From NCBI GenBank assembly GCA_900552725.1, contig USAT01000042.1, positions 1 through 15,023 on the forward strand: a DNA stretch of 15,023 bases, in the 5' to 3' direction. The notes under the pieces were generated by a model. The model did no database searches. It was given only the letters and a program-made list of their open reading frames with translations, and was not told the DNA's origin. Numbering within the stretch: position 1 is the stretch's first letter; the number at the start of each line of letters is the position of its first letter. This stretch comes from an uncultured Eubacteriales bacterium. Lineage in GTDB: Bacteria; Bacillota; Clostridia; Oscillospirales; Oscillospiraceae. A program made the translations under genes and the position numbers. This document shows, in pieces, positions 7,031-14,380 of this stretch.

Positions 7031-7576
7031 ATGGAACGAAATCTGATGGTGGCCGGTTTCGGCGGACAGGGCGTGATGACGCTGGGCAAGTTTCTGGCGG
7101 AAGCCACCTGCGACAGCACGGACAAGAACGTCACCTTTTTCCCCTCCTACGGTGCAGAGCAGCGTGGCGGTACGGCCAACTGCTATGTGGTCATTTCCGA
7201 TGACGACATCGGCGCGCCCTTGGGCGACAGCATGGACGATCTGATCGTCATGAACGATCCCAGCCTCAATAAGTTCCTCTATAAGCTGGTCCCCGGCGGA
7301 ACCCTGTTCATCAACAGCTCCATTGTGAAAAGTGAGATCACCCGCGACGATGTGAAGGTGGTCAAAGTCCCCGTCACCGAGATGGCTCTTGAGATGGGCA
7401 ACGCCAAGGTGCTGAACATCATCATGCTGGGCGCTTACGTGGGTTATACGCAGGTCGTCCCCGAGGATGTAGTGTGGCAGACCATTGAGCAAAAGCTGGG
7501 CAAGAAGCCCAAGCTGCTGCCCCTGAATAAGCAGGCTTTTGAAGCTGGGTTGAAAATCGGCAAAGAGGCCCGGTAA
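7031..7576 (+). CDS. 2-oxoacid:ferredoxin oxidoreductase, gamma subunit
   Basis: This is the gamma (catalytic-domain, CoA-side) subunit of the same complex. The 181-residue product has the glycine-rich start VAGFGGQGVMTLG (7-19) and the family motif SYGAEQRGGTANC (39-51). I chose ATG 7031 because it lies 7 bases after AAGGAGG (7017-7023). The in-frame GTG at 7025 is only one base from it. The ribosome binding site lies inside the end of the beta gene, so the two are translationally coupled. This is the last gene of the operon before a hairpin. Confidence 0.9.
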   Translation: MERNLMVAGFGGQGVMTLGKFLAEATCDSTDKNVTFFPSYGAEQRGGTANCYVVISDDDIGAPLGDSMDDLIVMNDPSLNKFLYKLVPGGTLFINSSIVKSEITRDDVKVVKVPVTEMALEMGNAKVLNIIMLGAYVGYTQVVPEDVVWQTIEQKLGKKPKLLPLNKQAFEAGLKIGKEAR

Positions 7577-7604
7577 AACGGCAATAAATTTCTCGATACG
7601 AAAC

Positions 7605-7636
7605 AGAGCCCTGCGGATGTTTCTCCGTGGGGCTCT
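7605..7636 (+). terminator. Probable weak terminator after the oxidoreductase operon
   Basis: AGAGCCCTGCGGA (7605-7617) pairs imperfectly with TCCGTGGGGCTCT (7624-7636). The following T-rich tract is broken by G (TGTGTTTC), so some read-through into the MFS gene is plausible. Confidence 0.6.
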
Positions 7637-7675
7637 TGTGTTTCATTGAATCATTTGGTAAACTGATTAGGAGAG

Positions 7676-7691
7676 CGTGAAAAAATTCACA
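7676..7691. promoter_or_regulatory. GTGA-N6-TCACA palindrome upstream of the MFS gene
   Basis: CGTGA AAAAAT TCACA lies 27 bases before the MFS start codon. It matches TGTGA-N6-TCACA at 9 of 10 positions, and the Rex-type TTGTGAA-N4-TTCACAA at 11 of 14. It resembles the palindrome at 3025-3040. No convincing -35/-10 pair was found in 7637-7718, so its relation to a promoter is unclear. Confidence 0.35.
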
Positions 7692-7718
7692 GAATAAACG
7701 TATCTGGAGGGCTTCCCT

Positions 7719-8942
7719 ATGAAACAACTGAACCGCTGGGTCTATGCCATCGTGGGCGTGATCGTGCTGCTGTTCGCCGGTCTCGTGTACGCCTGGAGCG
7801 TGCTGAGCACCCCCATCGCCGCCGAGTTCACCAGCTGGACCAAGGCGCAGCTCAGCATGACCTTTACCATCGTGATGATCCTGTTCTGCATCGGTTCGCT
7901 GCTGTGCGGCCTGCTGAGCGGCAAGCTCAGCGCCAAGATGTCTGTGCGCATCGGCGCGGTGCTGTTCCTGCTGGGCTTCTTTCTGGCCAGCCGCACCCAG
8001 TCCGTGGCCATGCTGTACATCGGCTTCGGCGTGCTGTGCGGCCTCAGCTCCGGCCTTTGCTACAACGCAGTCATGAGCACCATGGTCCGCTGGTTCCCCG
8101 ACCGTCCCGGCCTCATCTCCGGCGTGCTGCTGATGGGCTTTGGCGGCGGCAGCTTCATCATTGGCAAGCTCTATCAGGCGTGGACGCCCGACTGGATCGG
8201 CGGCTGGCGTGTCAGCTTCGTGGTGCTGGGCATCATCATTTTCGTGGTGCTGGCCATCTGCTCCTTCTTCTTTGTGGCGCCCGGCGCGGACTTCGTGGCC
8301 CCTGCCGGCAAGGGAGGGAAGGTCGCCGTCAAGACCGCCGGCCATGACCATAAGCCGCTGGAGATGGTGAAAAAGCCCACCTTCTGGCTGTATTACGTCT
8401 GGGCCATCGCCGTCAGCGCGGCGGGCCTTGCCCTGATCAGCCAGGCCAGCGGCGTGGTGTGGGAGGCCAGTGTCGACCAGGCCGCCTCCTCCGTGGCCAC
8501 CATTGTGGGCCTGATCTCCATCTGCAACGCATTGGGCCGCGTGCTGTTCGGCGGCATGTACGATAAGTATGGCCGCAAGGTCTCCATGCAGCTGGTGAAC
8601 GTGCTGTTCATCATCACCTCCGTGGTGCTGATCCTGGCACTGAGCACCCGCAGCATCGTGGTGGTCATCATCGGCTTTGTGCTGGGCGGCTTGGCCTACT
8701 CCGGCGTGACACCCACCAACTCCGCCTTCTGCCGCGCCTACTTCGGCCCGGCCCACTATCCGGTGAACTTCCCCCTGATCAACAGCAACCTGATCTTCGC
8801 CAGCTTCGGCAGCACCATCTCCGGTGCGCTGTTCGATGCCAGCGGCTCCTATAACGCCACCTTCTTCCTGATCATCGGCCTGGCCGCCGCGGGCATCCTG
8901 TGCTCGCTGGGTATCTCGGTGTGCGACCGGAAGAGCAAGTAA
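7719..8942 (+). CDS. MFS transporter, OFA (oxalate/formate antiporter-like) family
   Basis: This 407-residue integral membrane carrier of the major facilitator superfamily has about 12 hydrophobic helices, split by a charged central loop (about residues 190-220, with GKGGKVAVKTAGHDHK). The N-terminal helix carries GLVYAWSVLSTPI (about 21-33), the signature that marks the OFA family. A degenerate motif A follows helix 2 (GLLSGKLSAKMSVR), and a better copy GGMYDKYGRK lies between helices 8 and 9. OFA members move small carboxylates such as oxalate and formate, but most are uncharacterised. ATG 7719 follows TGGAGGG by 7 bases. It stands 142 bases after the oxidoreductase operon on the same strand, so transport of a substrate or product of that enzyme is a reasonable guess, not shown by sequence. 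Confidence 0.88.
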   Translation: MKQLNRWVYAIVGVIVLLFAGLVYAWSVLSTPIAAEFTSWTKAQLSMTFTIVMILFCIGSLLCGLLSGKLSAKMSVRIGAVLFLLGFFLASRTQSVAMLYIGFGVLCGLSSGLCYNAVMSTMVRWFPDRPGLISGVLLMGFGGGSFIIGKLYQAWTPDWIGGWRVSFVVLGIIIFVVLAICSFFFVAPGADFVAPAGKGGKVAVKTAGHDHKPLEMVKKPTFWLYYVWAIAVSAAGLALISQASGVVWEASVDQAASSVATIVGLISICNALGRVLFGGMYDKYGRKVSMQLVNVLFIITSVVLILALSTRSIVVVIIGFVLGGLAYSGVTPTNSAFCRAYFGPAHYPVNFPLINSNLIFASFGSTISGALFDASGSYNATFFLIIGLAAAGILCSLGISVCDRKSK

Positions 8943-8968
8943 GAGCTCTGCCCCCGCAGAAGTACATA

Positions 8969-9005
8969 AAAAGACACGGATGCATGGCATCCGTGTCTTT
9001 TTTTA
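8969..9005. terminator. Bidirectional terminator between the MFS gene and nupQ
   Basis: AAAAAGACACGGATGC (8969-8984) and GCATCCGTGTCTTTTT (8988-9003) are perfectly complementary around an ATG loop, with T-runs on both strands. It separates two convergent units. Confidence 0.93.
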
Positions 9006-9014
9006 TCAAGCAGA

Positions 9015-9956
9015 TCAGCGCTGGCCCTTGTCGTAGGGGATACCCTCTGCCTTGGGGGCGCGGGACTTCTTGGAGGTGAAGGCCAGCACGATCAGGGAGA
9101 TGATGTAGGGCATCATGTTGTAGATCTGGCTGGGAAGGTTCAGGGCCTTCAGGAAGTCGAAGCCGGTATACACGTTGGACAGGGCGCGGAACAGGCCGAA
9201 CAGCAGCGCCGCCAAGGCGATGCGGGTGGGCTTCCACTGGCCGAAGATCATGACTGCCAGCGCCAGGAAGCCGAAGCCGGCCACGCCATACTCAAAGCGC
9301 CACTCGGACACACCAGCGGTGATGAACACGATGCCCCCCAGGCCGCCCAGCATGCCGGAGATCAGCACGCCGGCCCAGCGCATCTTGTACACGTTGATGC
9401 CCACGGAGTCCGCCGCCTGAGGATGCTCGCCGCAGGCCATGAGGCGCAGACCGAAGCGGGTCTTATACAGCACCACATAGGCCGCCACCAGCAGCAGGAA
9501 CGCCACCAGCATGAACCAGCTGAACTCGAAGGAGCCGATGTTCACCAAAAACGCCTTTTTGGCGCCGGCGTACTGGATGGTGGAGGACACGTCATCGGGG
9601 TTGGCGGCGGTGTTGATGGCCTTGACGATGACGGTGGCGCCGGCGGTGCCCAGCAGGTTCAGGGCCGTGCCCACGATGGTCTGGTCAGCCTTGAAGTTGA
9701 TACAGGCCACAGCCAGCAGACTGGAATAGATGACGCCGATGACCGCGGCGGACAGCAGCACCACCAGGATCATCACCAGCGCGGAGGAATCGGTGGGCAT
9801 ATAGCGCATGGCCAGCGCGCCGCCCAGGGCGCCCATGATCATGATGCCCTCCAGGCCCAGGTTGATGACGCCGGAATGTTCGGAGAAGCAGCCGCCCAGA
9901 GCCACCAGGATCAGCACGGAGGCGAAGGTCAATGTATATTGCAGCAGCAGTACCAT
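9015..9956 (-). CDS. nupQ: Nucleoside ABC transporter, permease NupQ-like
   Basis: This is a membrane subunit of a BMP-type ABC importer (BPD_transp_2 family). The 313-residue product has about 8-9 hydrophobic helices. The family motif HSGVINLGLEGIMIMGA lies close to the N-terminus (about 27-43), and the coupling-helix region GINVYKMRW sits in the second half (about 200). The C-terminus is short and basic. Its ATG shares bases with the nupP stop (TAATG), so the two permeases are probably made in equal amounts. It is the last gene of nupOPQ, just before the shared terminator. The B. subtilis equivalent (YufQ/NupQ) imports guanosine and other nucleosides. Specificity here is inferred from the complete gene set and from deoD nearby. 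Confidence 0.9.
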   Translation of the reverse strand: MVLLLQYTLTFASVLILVALGGCFSEHSGVINLGLEGIMIMGALGGALAMRYMPTDSSALVMILVVLLSAAVIGVIYSSLLAVACINFKADQTIVGTALNLLGTAGATVIVKAINTAANPDDVSSTIQYAGAKKAFLVNIGSFEFSWFMLVAFLLLVAAYVVLYKTRFGLRLMACGEHPQAADSVGINVYKMRWAGVLISGMLGGLGGIVFITAGVSEWRFEYGVAGFGFLALAVMIFGQWKPTRIALAALLFGLFRALSNVYTGFDFLKALNLPSQIYNMMPYIISLIVLAFTSKKSRAPKAEGIPYDKGQR

Positions 9957-11104
9957 TACTGATCGCCTCCTTCCTGCTTGGCAGAGGCTTCCTCTGCCGC
10001 CCTGGCCTTTTGGATGGCCTTTTCTTCACGCTTGGCAATGGCGGAATTCATGGCGTACTTCATGAACAGCACGAAGCCGCACAGGTAGATAATGATGGCG
10101 GAGATCAGATCGGAGATCTGGGCGCAGTACATGGTCTTGTCCACATACGCGCCGCCGGCGGTGATATGCTGGATGAAGAATGAGGCCAGAATGGTGCCGT
10201 AGGGGTTCAGGCCGCCCAGGAAGGCGGCGGCGATGCCGTTGAAGCCCATGCCGGGGACGGAGGAGGTGGAGCACTGCCACTGCTCGTAACCCGTCAGGTA
10301 CAGCATGGCGGCGCCCAGACCGGCCAGTGCGCCGGAGATCACCAGCGTCAGGATGATGTTGCGCTTTTCCGCCATGCCGCAGTACTTGGCGGCGTTCTTG
10401 TTGCCGCCGGTGGCACGCAGCTCATAGCCGAAGCGGGTCTTGTTCAGCACCACGTCCACCAGGACGGCGATGACGATGGCCAGCGGGATGGCCAGGCCCA
10501 CATACTTATTGTCGCTGAACAGTGCGCCCAGGCCCAGAGAGGGCAGCAGCGCGGAGGGATTCTCGTTGGCCAGCACGATGGTGTAGGGGCTGGCCGCCTC
10601 CTTCACGTTGGTCAGCAGCATGTTGGTCAGATAGAGGACGATCCAGTTCAGCATAATGCCGGAGATGACCTCGTTGACGTTGCAGTAGGACTTCAGCAGG
10701 CCGGAGATCGCGCCCAGCAGAGCGCCGCCCGCCATGGCCAGCAGCATGCAGGGCAGCCAGCTCCAGTGCCACGCCAGCGCCGCGTACAGGCTCAGCGCCA
10801 CGCCGGCGCAGTACTGTCCGGCGGCGCCGATGTTGAACAGGCCCACCTTATAGGCAAACAGGATGGCCAGGGCGCACATCAGCAGCGGTGCGGTCTTGAC
10901 CAGGGTGTTGCCGAAGTATTTCATCTGGGTATCCGCCCGGTTATAGGTCAGGAAGTTCTTGATAACGGTGATGATGGCCTGGCCCGCGCCGGAGGGGTTG
11001 ATGAACAGCAGCACCACATAGCCGATCAGCAGGCCTAGGATCACGCAGGCCAGCGCCGCCAGCAGTGACTGCACGCCGTTATTCTTGAGGATGTTTTTCT
11101 TCAT
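9956..11104 (-). CDS. nupP: Nucleoside ABC transporter, permease NupP-like
   Basis: This is the other membrane subunit of the importer, and would pair with NupQ to form the translocation path. The 382-residue product has the family signature FAYKVGLFNIGAAGQ in its first third (about 84-98), multiple hydrophobic helices, and a charged, alanine- and glutamate-rich C-terminal tail (KREEKAIQKARAAEEASAKQ) that is likely cytosolic. ATG 11104 overlaps the nupO stop (ATGA). A GAGGTGAAGGC ribosome binding site lies within nupO, indicating coupled translation. Length and motif agree with YufP/NupP of B. subtilis. Confidence 0.9.
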   Translation of the reverse strand: MKKNILKNNGVQSLLAALACVILGLLIGYVVLLFINPSGAGQAIITVIKNFLTYNRADTQMKYFGNTLVKTAPLLMCALAILFAYKVGLFNIGAAGQYCAGVALSLYAALAWHWSWLPCMLLAMAGGALLGAISGLLKSYCNVNEVISGIMLNWIVLYLTNMLLTNVKEAASPYTIVLANENPSALLPSLGLGALFSDNKYVGLAIPLAIVIAVLVDVVLNKTRFGYELRATGGNKNAAKYCGMAEKRNIILTLVISGALAGLGAAMLYLTGYEQWQCSTSSVPGMGFNGIAAAFLGGLNPYGTILASFFIQHITAGGAYVDKTMYCAQISDLISAIIIYLCGFVLFMKYAMNSAIAKREEKAIQKARAAEEASAKQEGGDQ

Positions 11105-12639
11105 GCCTTCACCTCATCTCTCTTGGCGCCTGCCATGTAGAGGCCCAGCTCCTCCTGGGTGGTCTTTTTCGGGTCAAGCTCGCCCACGATCTCACCCTCA
11201 TACATGACAAGGATGCGGTCGGGCACGTCCATGACCTCGTCCAGCTCCAGGGAGACCAGAAGCACGGCCTTGCCCTCGTCGCGCTGGGCCACCAGCTGCT
11301 TGTGGATATACTCGATGGCGCCCACGTCCAGGCCGCGGGTGGGCTGGACTGCCACCAGCAGCTCGGGATCCTTGTCGATCTCGCGGGCCACGATGGCCTT
11401 CTGCTGGTTGCCGCCGGACATGCTGCGGGCCACGGTGATGGGTCCCTGGCCGCTGCGGACGTCGTACTGGTCGATGAGCTTTTCCGCGTACTTACGGATA
11501 TTGTCCCGGCGCAGGAAGCCCGCCTTGCTGGTGAACTCCGGCTCGAAATACCGCTGGAGCACCAGGTTGTCCTCCAGGGTGTAGTCCAGCACCAGACCGT
11601 GCTTATGGCGATCCTCGGGGATGTGGGACATGCCCATGGTGCTGCGGTGACGGATGCTGGCGTGGGTGATATCCTTGCCGCACAGGCTGATCTTGCCGTT
11701 TACCAGCGGCTCCAGACCGGTGAGGCCGTAGACGAACTCCGTCTGGCCGTTGCCGTCGATACCGGCGATGCAGACGATCTCGCCCCGGCGCACCTTCAGG
11801 GACACGTCCTTGACGGCGTTGTTCTTATGTACCTTGCTGGCCACGGTCATGTGCTCCACATCCAGCACCACGTCGCCGGGCTGGCAGGGCTTTTTCTCCA
11901 CATGGAAGCTGACGCTGCGGCCCACCATCATGGAGGACAGCTCCTCGATGGTGGTGTTCTTGGTCTCCACGGTGCCGATGTACTTGCCCTTGCGCAGGAC
12001 GGTGCAGCGGTCGGCCACGGCCATGATCTCGTTGAGCTTGTGGGAGATGAAGAGGATGGACTTGCCCTCGGCCGCCAGGTTCTTCATGATCTGCATCAGC
12101 TCGTCGATCTCCTGGGGGGTCAGCACGGCGGTGGGCTCGTCGAAGATCAGGATCTCGTTATCGCGATAGAGCATCTTCAGGATCTCGGTGCGCTGCTGCA
12201 TACCCACGGTGATATCCTCGATCAGGGCGTCAGGCTCTACATGCAGGCCATATTTCTCGCTGAGGGCCAGCACCTTCTCCCGTGCCTCCTTTTTCTGCAG
12301 GAAGCCGTGCTTCGTGGGCTCCACGCCCATAATGATGTTGTCCAGCACGGTGAAGCATTCCACCAGCTTGAAGTGCTGGTGCACCATGCCGATACCCAGG
12401 GCGTTGGCGTCGTTGGGATCCTTGATGGACACCACCTGGCCGTCCTTCTTGATGACGCCCTCCTCCGGCTGGTACAGGCCGAACAGCACGCTCATCAGCG
12501 TGGACTTGCCCGCGCCGTTTTCACCCAGCAGGGCGTGGATCTCGCCCTTCTTCAGCTGAAGGGTGATGTTGTCGTTGGCGATAATACCGGGGAACCGTTT
12601 CGTGATGTTCAGCATTTCAATGGCATACGGTGATTCCAA
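11101..12639 (-). CDS. nupO: Nucleoside ABC transporter, double ATP-binding protein NupO-like
   Basis: This ATPase powers the importer and holds two ABC domains in one 512-residue chain. Domain 1 has Walker A GENGAGKST (39-47), a degenerate signature VGMQQRTEI and Walker B ILIFDEP (D167-E168). Domain 2 has an altered Walker A GIDGNGQTE (293-301) that lacks the lysine, a good signature MSGGNQQ (407-413) and the QPTRGLDVG segment. This asymmetry is normal for the sugar/nucleoside class. The start is TTG 12639: GGAAGGAGGG lies about 10 bases upstream, whereas the first ATG (codon 9) has no site and would cut into the conserved N-terminal strand. It is first of three coupled genes, with its own promoter after the bmpA terminator. 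Confidence 0.92.
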   Translation of the reverse strand: MESPYAIEMLNITKRFPGIIANDNITLQLKKGEIHALLGENGAGKSTLMSVLFGLYQPEEGVIKKDGQVVSIKDPNDANALGIGMVHQHFKLVECFTVLDNIIMGVEPTKHGFLQKKEAREKVLALSEKYGLHVEPDALIEDITVGMQQRTEILKMLYRDNEILIFDEPTAVLTPQEIDELMQIMKNLAAEGKSILFISHKLNEIMAVADRCTVLRKGKYIGTVETKNTTIEELSSMMVGRSVSFHVEKKPCQPGDVVLDVEHMTVASKVHKNNAVKDVSLKVRRGEIVCIAGIDGNGQTEFVYGLTGLEPLVNGKISLCGKDITHASIRHRSTMGMSHIPEDRHKHGLVLDYTLEDNLVLQRYFEPEFTSKAGFLRRDNIRKYAEKLIDQYDVRSGQGPITVARSMSGGNQQKAIVAREIDKDPELLVAVQPTRGLDVGAIEYIHKQLVAQRDEGKAVLLVSLELDEVMDVPDRILVMYEGEIVGELDPKKTTQEELGLYMAGAKRDEVKA

Positions 12640-12715
12640 GTGTTTCGCCCTCCTTCCGTTTTATGGCCCGCCGCAGTTCGCACAATGCGGGGACGGAAAC
12701 CAATGATATAGTGCT

Positions 12716-12744
12716 AGTATACTATACTTCCCGCCGTAAAGCAA
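12716..12744 (-). promoter_or_regulatory. Promoter of nupOPQ
   Basis: On the - strand, TTGCTT (12744-12739), a 17-base spacer and TATACT (12721-12716) are seen. Transcription would start near 12709, about 70 bases before the TTG start. The -10 box lies inside a perfect 10-base palindrome, TAGTATACTA (12715-12724), which could also be an operator. Confidence 0.5.
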
Positions 12745-12773
12745 AGTTTTTTTAGCGGTATCAACATTTTTTG

Positions 12774-12804
12774 AAAAAAAGAAAGACCGCCGAAGCGGTC
12801 TTTC
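12774..12804 (-). terminator. Terminator of bmpA
   Basis: On the - strand GAAAGACCGC, the stable tetraloop TTCG and GCGGTCTTTC are followed by TTTTTTT. It lies 19 bases after the bmpA stop and separates the receptor gene from nupOPQ. Confidence 0.93.
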
Positions 12805-12822
12805 TTATGTAAGGTCTGTGAA

Positions 12823-14094
12823 TTAGCCCTTGATGGAGCCCTGATCATCAACAGTGATGACAGTGGCGAAGTCGGAAGCGGCCTTCTCGGTATCATTGCT
12901 GACAACCAGAGTGCCGTCGAACATAGCGGCAACCAGAGCCTTGTAGTCATCCTGAGTGAAGCTATCGGACCACTGAGTGCTGTCCATGGGGATTTGCACG
13001 TAGTTGGCGGTAGGATCATCAGCGGAGACCAGACCCAGAGTGTCGATCTTGGCAGAGTACTTCTCCCAGTTACCGTTCACGATGACGTCGGTCAGGGTGT
13101 CATAGGTAGCGGGATACAGACCCTTCATAGCGGAGGTGACGGTCAGAGCCTTGAAGCCCTCGACGGTATCAGCGTCGGCGCCCTCGCCGGCAGCGTAGTT
13201 GGCGATCACGCCAGCCTGGTCAACGTCAACACCGATGACCTTGGCGCCCTCGACCTTCTTGGCAGCGTCAACAGCGGAGGTGTAGATACCGCCGCCGCAG
13301 GCGAACACGACCTCGGTGCCCTTGGCATACCAGGTATCCATAACGCTGGTGATGTCAGCATCGCCGAAGAACTGGCCGCCATAGATGTAGTTCAGGGTGA
13401 CGTCGGTCAGACCCATGTCGGCAGCAGCAGCGTCAACGCCCTGCACGAAGCCGTAGCCATAGCGGACAACAGCGGGGACAGCCATGCCGCCCAGGAAGCC
13501 CAGGCTCTTGTAGCCCAGCTTCACAGCAGCGTAACCGGCCATGTAGCCGCACAGCTCTTCCTGGTACACAGCGCAGTACACGTTGCTCATGTCAACGTAC
13601 TTGTTCAGATCCCAGTTGCTGGGGTTGTAGTCATAGGACTCACCGGCCTTGGCAACAGCGGTCTCCAGCAGGTCGCCGGCAGCCACGTCCAGAGCGATGA
13701 ACTTCACATCGGGGAACTCGGGAGCGGCCTCAACGATGGCGCCGCCGAAGGCATAGCCGGGCATGACGATGACGTTGAAGCCTTCGTCAACGGCCTTTTC
13801 GATCATGGCGACACGGTCGGCGGTGTTGTCGCCGGCGGGCCTGAAGTAGCTGAACTCGATGCTGTTGTCCTCGGCAAACGCCTTGCAGGCCTCATAGGTG
13901 GTCTGGTTGAAGGACTGGTCGGTGATGTCACCGTAGTCGGTGATCATTGCGACCTTATAGGCGCCCTCGTTCTCAGCAGGCTGCTCGGTCTGGTCAGGTG
14001 CATCGGTCTTGGTATCGTCGGTCTTCTTATCGCCGCAGGCTACCAGGGACAGAGACATGACCAATGCCAGAGTCAAAGCAAGAAACTTCTTCAT
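12823..14094 (-). CDS. bmpA: BMP-family nucleoside-binding lipoprotein (NupN-like)
   Basis: This is the extracellular receptor of the importer, anchored to the membrane by lipid. The 423-residue product starts with a lipoprotein signal (MKKFLALTLALVMSLSLVAC) with the lipobox LVAC and the lipid-bearing Cys20. An acidic, Thr/Glu-rich linker follows (about 24-43), and then the BMP fold (PnrA-like) beginning AYKVAMITDYGDITDQSFNQ. Relatives include PnrA/TmpC, which binds purine nucleosides, and YufN/NupN. It starts at ATG 14094 with GAGGT upstream. A stronger AAAAGGAG lies further back, in front of a different ATG (14113). It has its own promoter and terminator, which would let the receptor be made in excess over the membrane parts. 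Ligand specificity is inferred from neighbours. Confidence 0.93.
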   Translation of the reverse strand: MKKFLALTLALVMSLSLVACGDKKTDDTKTDAPDQTEQPAENEGAYKVAMITDYGDITDQSFNQTTYEACKAFAEDNSIEFSYFRPAGDNTADRVAMIEKAVDEGFNVIVMPGYAFGGAIVEAAPEFPDVKFIALDVAAGDLLETAVAKAGESYDYNPSNWDLNKYVDMSNVYCAVYQEELCGYMAGYAAVKLGYKSLGFLGGMAVPAVVRYGYGFVQGVDAAAADMGLTDVTLNYIYGGQFFGDADITSVMDTWYAKGTEVVFACGGGIYTSAVDAAKKVEGAKVIGVDVDQAGVIANYAAGEGADADTVEGFKALTVTSAMKGLYPATYDTLTDVIVNGNWEKYSAKIDTLGLVSADDPTANYVQIPMDSTQWSDSFTQDDYKALVAAMFDGTLVVSNDTEKAASDFATVITVDDQGSIKG

Positions 14095-14113
14095 TGGAAT
14101 CTACCTCTTTCAT

Positions 14114-14240
14114 GTTTTCTCCTTTTAACGTCCGCTCCCGCTCTGAAACGCACCGTGCCGTGTTCCCCGGAGGGATCACAGCCTATGTATGGCTTCGGAA
14201 GCCGGGTGCAAGCTCTTTAAAAGGGTCGACCTCAAGGGTC
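14114..14240 (-). promoter_or_regulatory. Structured 5' leader of bmpA, possible cis-regulatory RNA
   Basis: About 145 bases separate the predicted transcription start (near 14240) from the bmpA ATG. In - strand order the leader can form: a small hairpin GACC/GGTC (14240-14237 with 14231-14228); an enclosing stem GCACC/GGTGC (14209-14205 with 14154-14150); inside it a hairpin GGCTT-CCG-AAGCC (14203-14191); and a hairpin GTGATCCC-TCCG-GGGAACAC (14179-14160). AGCC at 14194-14191 could pair instead with GGCT at 14183-14180, giving two exclusive folds. The CCCTCC of the last hairpin is complementary to the downstream GGAG. I do not recognise a known riboswitch consensus, and the purine class was checked for by eye without a match. 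Confidence 0.35.
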
Positions 14241-14246
14241 TATGTC

Positions 14247-14275
14247 ATTATAACAATTTCACCCGGGCAATGCAA
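14247..14275 (-). promoter_or_regulatory. Promoter of bmpA
   Basis: On the - strand, TTGCAT (14275-14270), a 17-base spacer and a perfect TATAAT (14252-14247) are seen. The direct repeat AAGGGTC (14221-14227 and 14234-14240 on the + strand) lies at and just after the start point and might be a regulator site. Confidence 0.65.
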
Positions 14276-14320
14276 TAAGAAACCCGAATTGTTTTCAATT
14301 TTGCCATATCTTTCACGCAT

Positions 14321-14350
14321 AAAAGAACACCCCGCCCGGGCGGGGTGTTC
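14321..14350 (-). terminator. Probable terminator of deoD
   Basis: A perfect 26-base palindrome (14325-14350) has the arms GAACACCCCGCCC/GGGCGGGGTGTTC, followed on the - strand by TTTTATG. The stem is very strong; the U-run is short. It lies 30 bases after the deoD stop and before the bmpA promoter. Confidence 0.8.
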
Positions 14351-14380
14351 CCTTCAGGAAGCGTTAACAGTCTATCGGTC

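Noticed and set aside
7422..8990. Long - strand open frame (522 codons) across the MFS gene
   Set aside because: It is rich in His, Gln, Asp and Ala, typical of a complementary-frame shadow of GC-rich membrane-protein code. The + strand MFS carrier explains the region.
11302..12633. Long + strand open frame (443 codons) across nupO
   Set aside because: It is a shadow of the double ABC ATPase on the - strand, with biased His/Gly/Val/Asp/Leu composition and no recognisable motif.
12994..14220. Long + strand open frame (408 codons) across bmpA
   Set aside because: It is antisense to the clear lipoprotein gene, shows low-complexity Gly/Val/His composition and runs through the bmpA start region.
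14114..14240. Purine riboswitch in front of bmpA
   Set aside because: The conserved junction and loop sequences of the purine class were not found by eye, although the gene context would fit. It is kept only as an unidentified structured leader.
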